Assembly: GCA_017544125.1 (NCBI GenBank)
Contig: JAFYET010000028.1
Location: 1 to 8,197, forward strand
From: Ruminococcus sp.
GTDB lineage: Bacteria; Bacillota; Clostridia; Oscillospirales; Ruminococcaceae
DNA length: 8,197 nt
Direction of reading: 5' to 3'
Shown here: positions 6,138 through 8,197 of the stretch, piece by piece
Layout of the letters: every line of letters begins with the position of its first letter
How positions within the stretch are numbered: the first letter of the stretch is position 1
Notes under the pieces: generated by a model
The model's input: only the letters and a program-made list of their open reading frames with translations
Databases searched by the model: none
Told to the model about the DNA's origin: nothing
Made by a program: the position numbers and the translations under genes

Positions 6138-6159
6138 AAAATGCGTCTGAATTTTATGC
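6110..6159. repeat. Two overlapping perfect 8-bp inverted repeats in the divergent region
   Basis: GCATTTTT (6110-6117) is complementary to AAAAATGC (6137-6144), and GCATAAAA (6133-6140) to TTTTATGC (6152-6159). The two pairings share 6137-6140 and exclude each other. The stretch lies upstream of both predicted promoters, so it should not be transcribed from either; if functional it would act as protein-binding DNA. The stretch from about 6160 to 6223 shows nothing else I can name. Confidence 0.3.
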
Positions 6160-6223
6160 CAATATGCCTAAAAAGTGCGGCTTGTTCATCAAAAGTTTGC
6201 TTATTCTTACCCCCTTTCTGCCC

Positions 6224-6252
6224 TTGACAAACGGTCAAAAAAGTGGTATAGT
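6224..6252 (+). promoter_or_regulatory. Strong sigma-A promoter of the ACT-hom unit, with a dyad over the -35
   Basis: A perfect TTGACA (6224-6229), a 17-bp spacer and TATAGT (6247-6252, 5 of 6 matches) give one of the best promoters possible by eye. The start would be near 6259, leaving a leader of about 34 nt with GGGAGG (6281-6286) 7 nt from ATG 6294. That leader is too short for a T-box or riboswitch. TTGAC (6224-6228) and GTCAA (6234-6238) form an inverted repeat that includes the -35, a possible repressor site. Confidence 0.85.
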
Positions 6253-6293
6253 TGTATTTGTCATAAATACATCTGTTTTCGGGAGGTAGACTG

Positions 6294-6746
6294 ATGGCGG
6301 CAAAAGACAGCGGCGGAAGGCTCGTTGTGGTAAGCACCGAGGTGCTGCCCGACATAGTGCTCAAGGTGCTTGAAGCAAAGAGCATGAGGGCACGGGGCGA
6401 GGCGGCTTCATCGGCTGAAGCGTGCCGTGCTGTGGGCATTTCAAGAAGCGCATACTATAAGTATAAAGACTGCGTGTGGGGCTATGAGGAGCAGCTGACT
6501 AACTCTATCATCTCTCTCTACCTTGTACTGAGAGACGAAAAGGGCGTGCTGTCATCTATCATCAAGGGCTTGTATGAGCTTGGAATGAACATACTCACGA
6601 TAAATCAGAATATCCCCGTTGATTCAGTGGCTTCGGTAACGGTGTCGTGCAGGTTTGAAAAAGGCACTATCGAGGCAGGGGCGCTCAAAGCTGCCTTAAA
6701 GGACATCGACGGCGTGGTAGACGTTAAAATAATTTCAGGAGAATAG
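6294..6746 (+). CDS. UPF0735-type ACT domain protein (PheB-like) with N-terminal helix-turn-helix
   Basis: 150 residues, the normal length of the UPF0735/PheB family, whose biochemical role is not established. Residues 39-58 (SSAEACRAVGISRSAYYKYK) look like a helix-turn-helix: a helix, the GIS turn and a recognition-like helix. About 73-148 is an ACT domain, with the effector-loop motif LRDEKGVLSSI (79-89; Asp81, Gly84) and GMNILTINQNIPV (97-109). ACT domains usually bind amino acids. It has its own strong promoter and GGGAGG site, and hom begins 15 nt after its stop, so the two are co-transcribed. A role as an amino-acid-responsive regulator of the hom pathway is plausible from domain content and position, but is inference. 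Confidence 0.92.
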   Translation: MAAKDSGGRLVVVSTEVLPDIVLKVLEAKSMRARGEAASSAEACRAVGISRSAYYKYKDCVWGYEEQLTNSIISLYLVLRDEKGVLSSIIKGLYELGMNILTINQNIPVDSVASVTVSCRFEKGTIEAGALKAALKDIDGVVDVKIISGE

Positions 6747-6761
6747 AAAGGATCATAACAA

Positions 6762-8006
6762 ATGGCAAAGGGAAATGTAGCGGTAATAGGATACGGTGTT
6801 GTAGGCTCGGGTCCTGTCGAGCTTATTGAGAAGAACTTGGAGTCTATAAATCACAAGACAGGCAGGGAGTGTGATATAAAATATATCCTCGACCTGAGAG
6901 ACTTCCCCGACTCACCCTATGCCGACAGAATGATAAAGGATTTTGAGATAATACTCAACGACCCCGAGATAGAGGTAGTAGCAGAAGTTGTAGGCGGCAA
7001 GACATTCGCTTACGACTACACAAAGCGCCTTCTCTCGGCAGGAAAGAGCGTTGTTACATCTAATAAGGAGCTTGTTGCCTGCAAGGGCGCAGAGCTTTTG
7101 GAGATAGCAAGACAGCATCAGTGCAACTACCTCTTTGAAGCATCTGTCGGCGGCGGCATACCGATAATCAGACCTCTGAACAAGTGCCTTGCAGGTAATG
7201 ATATACTCCAGGTGTGCGGTATACTTAACGGCACTACCAACTTCATACTCACAAAGATGATAAGAGAGCAGATGCCATTCGACGAGGCGCTCAGGCTCGC
7301 ACAGAAAAACGGCTATGCCGAGGCTGACCCCACAGCAGATATCGAGGGTATCGATGCTCAGAGAAAGATATGCATCTTAGGCTCGCTGGTTTACGGCAGG
7401 CACATCTACCCCGAAATGGTCCATCACTCGGGCATATCGGGCATAACCCTTGATGATGTTGAGTATGCCGAGAACGCAGGCTACGGCATCAAGCTCATAG
7501 GCTCGGTAAAGAAAGTAGCTGACGACAAGCTGGCAGTTATCGTATGCCCGAGGCTCGTTCCCAAGACAAACCTGCTCTCAAATGTTGACGATGTTTACAA
7601 CGCTATCGCAGTTACAGGCGACGGCGTAGGCGATGTGCTCTTCTACGGCAGGGGCGCAGGCAAGCTGCCCACCGCATCGGCAGTTGTCGGCGATATAATC
7701 GACTGCTTAAAGCACCGCCACACAGTTCTCGCACTCACATGGAAGGACAGCGAGAATGCCGACTTCATCGTACCCTACAAGCAGGTAGAGACTTCGATGT
7801 ACGTGCGCATAAAGGCAGACAATGCCGAAAGCTTAAAGCCCGCACTCTCCGAGATGTTCGGCTCGCTCATCTACCTTGAAAGGGCAGCAAGACAGGACAA
7901 CGAGCTTGCATTCATCACCCCCGCAATGAAAGAAGCTGACATCGACGCAAACCTGACTATCCTCTCCCACTCGGCAGAGATAGCAAGCAAGATAAGGCTG
8001 CTTTGA
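6762..8006 (+). CDS. hom: Homoserine dehydrogenase
   Basis: Reduces L-aspartate 4-semialdehyde to L-homoserine with NAD(P)H, the branch point to threonine and methionine, in the cytoplasm. 414 residues. The Rossmann fold opens with the dinucleotide loop GYGVVGSG (10-17). TSNKE (99-103) holds the conserved Lys102. EASVGGGIPII (126-136) and GILNGTTNFILT (153-164) are family motifs. The signature A-x3-GY-x3-DP-x2-D-x2-G-x-D-x3-K spans 180-202, with Asp193, Asp198 and Lys202 matching the catalytic residues. About 344-414 has the size and place of the C-terminal ACT domain but is degenerate: the usual D-x-P-G-V-L effector loop is replaced by ADNAESLKPAL. AAAGGA (6747-6752) is 9 nt upstream of the ATG. 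A terminator at 8044 closes the unit. Confidence 0.97.
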   Translation: MAKGNVAVIGYGVVGSGPVELIEKNLESINHKTGRECDIKYILDLRDFPDSPYADRMIKDFEIILNDPEIEVVAEVVGGKTFAYDYTKRLLSAGKSVVTSNKELVACKGAELLEIARQHQCNYLFEASVGGGIPIIRPLNKCLAGNDILQVCGILNGTTNFILTKMIREQMPFDEALRLAQKNGYAEADPTADIEGIDAQRKICILGSLVYGRHIYPEMVHHSGISGITLDDVEYAENAGYGIKLIGSVKKVADDKLAVIVCPRLVPKTNLLSNVDDVYNAIAVTGDGVGDVLFYGRGAGKLPTASAVVGDIIDCLKHRHTVLALTWKDSENADFIVPYKQVETSMYVRIKADNAESLKPALSEMFGSLIYLERAARQDNELAFITPAMKEADIDANLTILSHSAEIASKIRLL

Positions 8007-8041
8007 TTTAGAGGTAAGAGTTAAGAAGTAAGAAGTAAGAG
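8007..8041 (+). repeat. Heptamer tandem repeat, copy C (five 7-bp units)
   Basis: Begins at the base right after the hom TGA stop: TTTAGAG, GTAAGAG, TTAAGAA, GTAAGAA, GTAAGAG. It matches copy A unit for unit at 32 of 35 positions, including the unusual first unit. It sits between the hom stop and the terminator hairpin. Confidence 0.85.
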
Positions 8042-8043
8042 AT

Positions 8044-8070
8044 ACGCCGCTCCGTTCGGGGCGGCGTTTT
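8044..8070 (+). terminator. Intrinsic terminator after hom
   Basis: ACGCCGCTCC (8044-8053), loop GTTC (8054-8057) and GGGGCGGCGT (8058-8067) form a 10-bp stem with one G-T wobble, followed by a T tract (8067-8070, then GTGT). The stem is very GC-rich although the T tract is short. It ends the ACT-hom transcript. Confidence 0.85.
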
Positions 8071-8090
8071 GTGTGGAGCATAGGATAGTT

Positions 8091-8187
8091 TACACTTGCA
8101 AATTGGGATATGTGGGTCAATACAAAGTGTAGGGAAGCGCATAGCCGAAGGGGCGTGGGTGGCGCTGGTATCAACTGCGTTGATACC
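8091..8187. repeat. Three adjacent inverted repeats in gene-free sequence after the terminator
   Basis: Between 8071 and the window edge I see no credible gene. It holds TACACTT (8091-8097) with AAGTGTA (8125-8131); AGCGC (8136-8140) with GCGCT (8162-8166); and a strong hairpin GGTATCAAC (8167-8175), loop TGC, GTTGATACC (8179-8187). The pairs follow each other almost without gaps, as in a structured RNA or a palindromic intergenic repeat. The last hairpin has no T tract on either strand, so it is not an intrinsic terminator. I recognise no known RNA family. Confidence 0.45.
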
Positions 8188-8197
8188 CAGAAAGCCC

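Noticed and set aside
6253..6293. T-box, threonine or other riboswitch leader for the ACT-hom unit
   Set aside because: The predicted leader is only about 34 nt and has no terminator or antiterminator stems.
6053..6439. Open frame of 128 codons on the minus strand across the ACT gene start and the divergent promoter region
   Set aside because: It is antisense to the ACT gene, covers both promoters, has no domain signal, and contains low-complexity Ser/Thr/Leu stretches typical of a shadow frame.
7833..8174. Open frame of 113 codons on the minus strand over the hom end, terminator and 3' region
   Set aside because: It runs antisense through hom, a heptamer repeat and a terminator hairpin and shows no family features.

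Overview
The window is a piece of a low-to-mid-GC, anaerobic Firmicute chromosome. A Ruminococcus-like member of the Clostridia (Oscillospiraceae) is my best guess. It rests on a bacterial V/A-type ATPase operon with a clostridial-style c subunit, a UPF0735 ACT protein paired with homoserine dehydrogenase, strong AGGAGG-type ribosome binding sites and near-consensus sigma-A promoters. The assignment is inference, because no rRNA or other marker gene is present.

Layout. Positions 1-6009 (minus strand) hold a V-type ATPase operon read leftward: a small coiled-coil stalk protein (G/H-like), then subunits C, I, K, F, E and A. Subunit A is cut by the left window edge after 393 residues, and B and D would be expected beyond it. 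All genes point the same way with gaps of 18-50 nt. Positions 6010-6293 are a divergent control region with one good promoter facing each way and several direct and inverted repeats. Positions 6294-8006 (plus strand) hold a two-gene unit, an HTH-plus-ACT protein followed by homoserine dehydrogenase (hom), closed by an intrinsic terminator at 8044-8070. The remaining ~127 bases have no gene I can support, but contain three adjacent inverted repeats.

How the genes work together. E and the small coiled-coil protein would form the peripheral stalks. A (with the unseen B) forms the catalytic head. F and C lie in and under the rotor axis. I and the K ring form the membrane ion path. Together they make a rotary ATPase that couples ATP to ion transport. 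The divergent unit belongs to the aspartate pathway: Hom reduces aspartate semialdehyde to homoserine on the way to threonine and methionine, and the ACT protein is a plausible amino-acid sensor for it.

The genes themselves are ordinary. The most unusual content is non-coding: three copies of a 7-bp-period tandem repeat (consensus GTAAGAR) in intergenic gaps. Two of them are in opposite orientation inside the ATPase operon, and one supplies the stop codon of subunit F. There is also a tandem ~21-bp direct repeat just upstream of the ATPase promoter, and a palindrome lying over the -35 box of the ACT-hom promoter. I found no CRISPR array, no insertion sequence, and no clearly new protein system.
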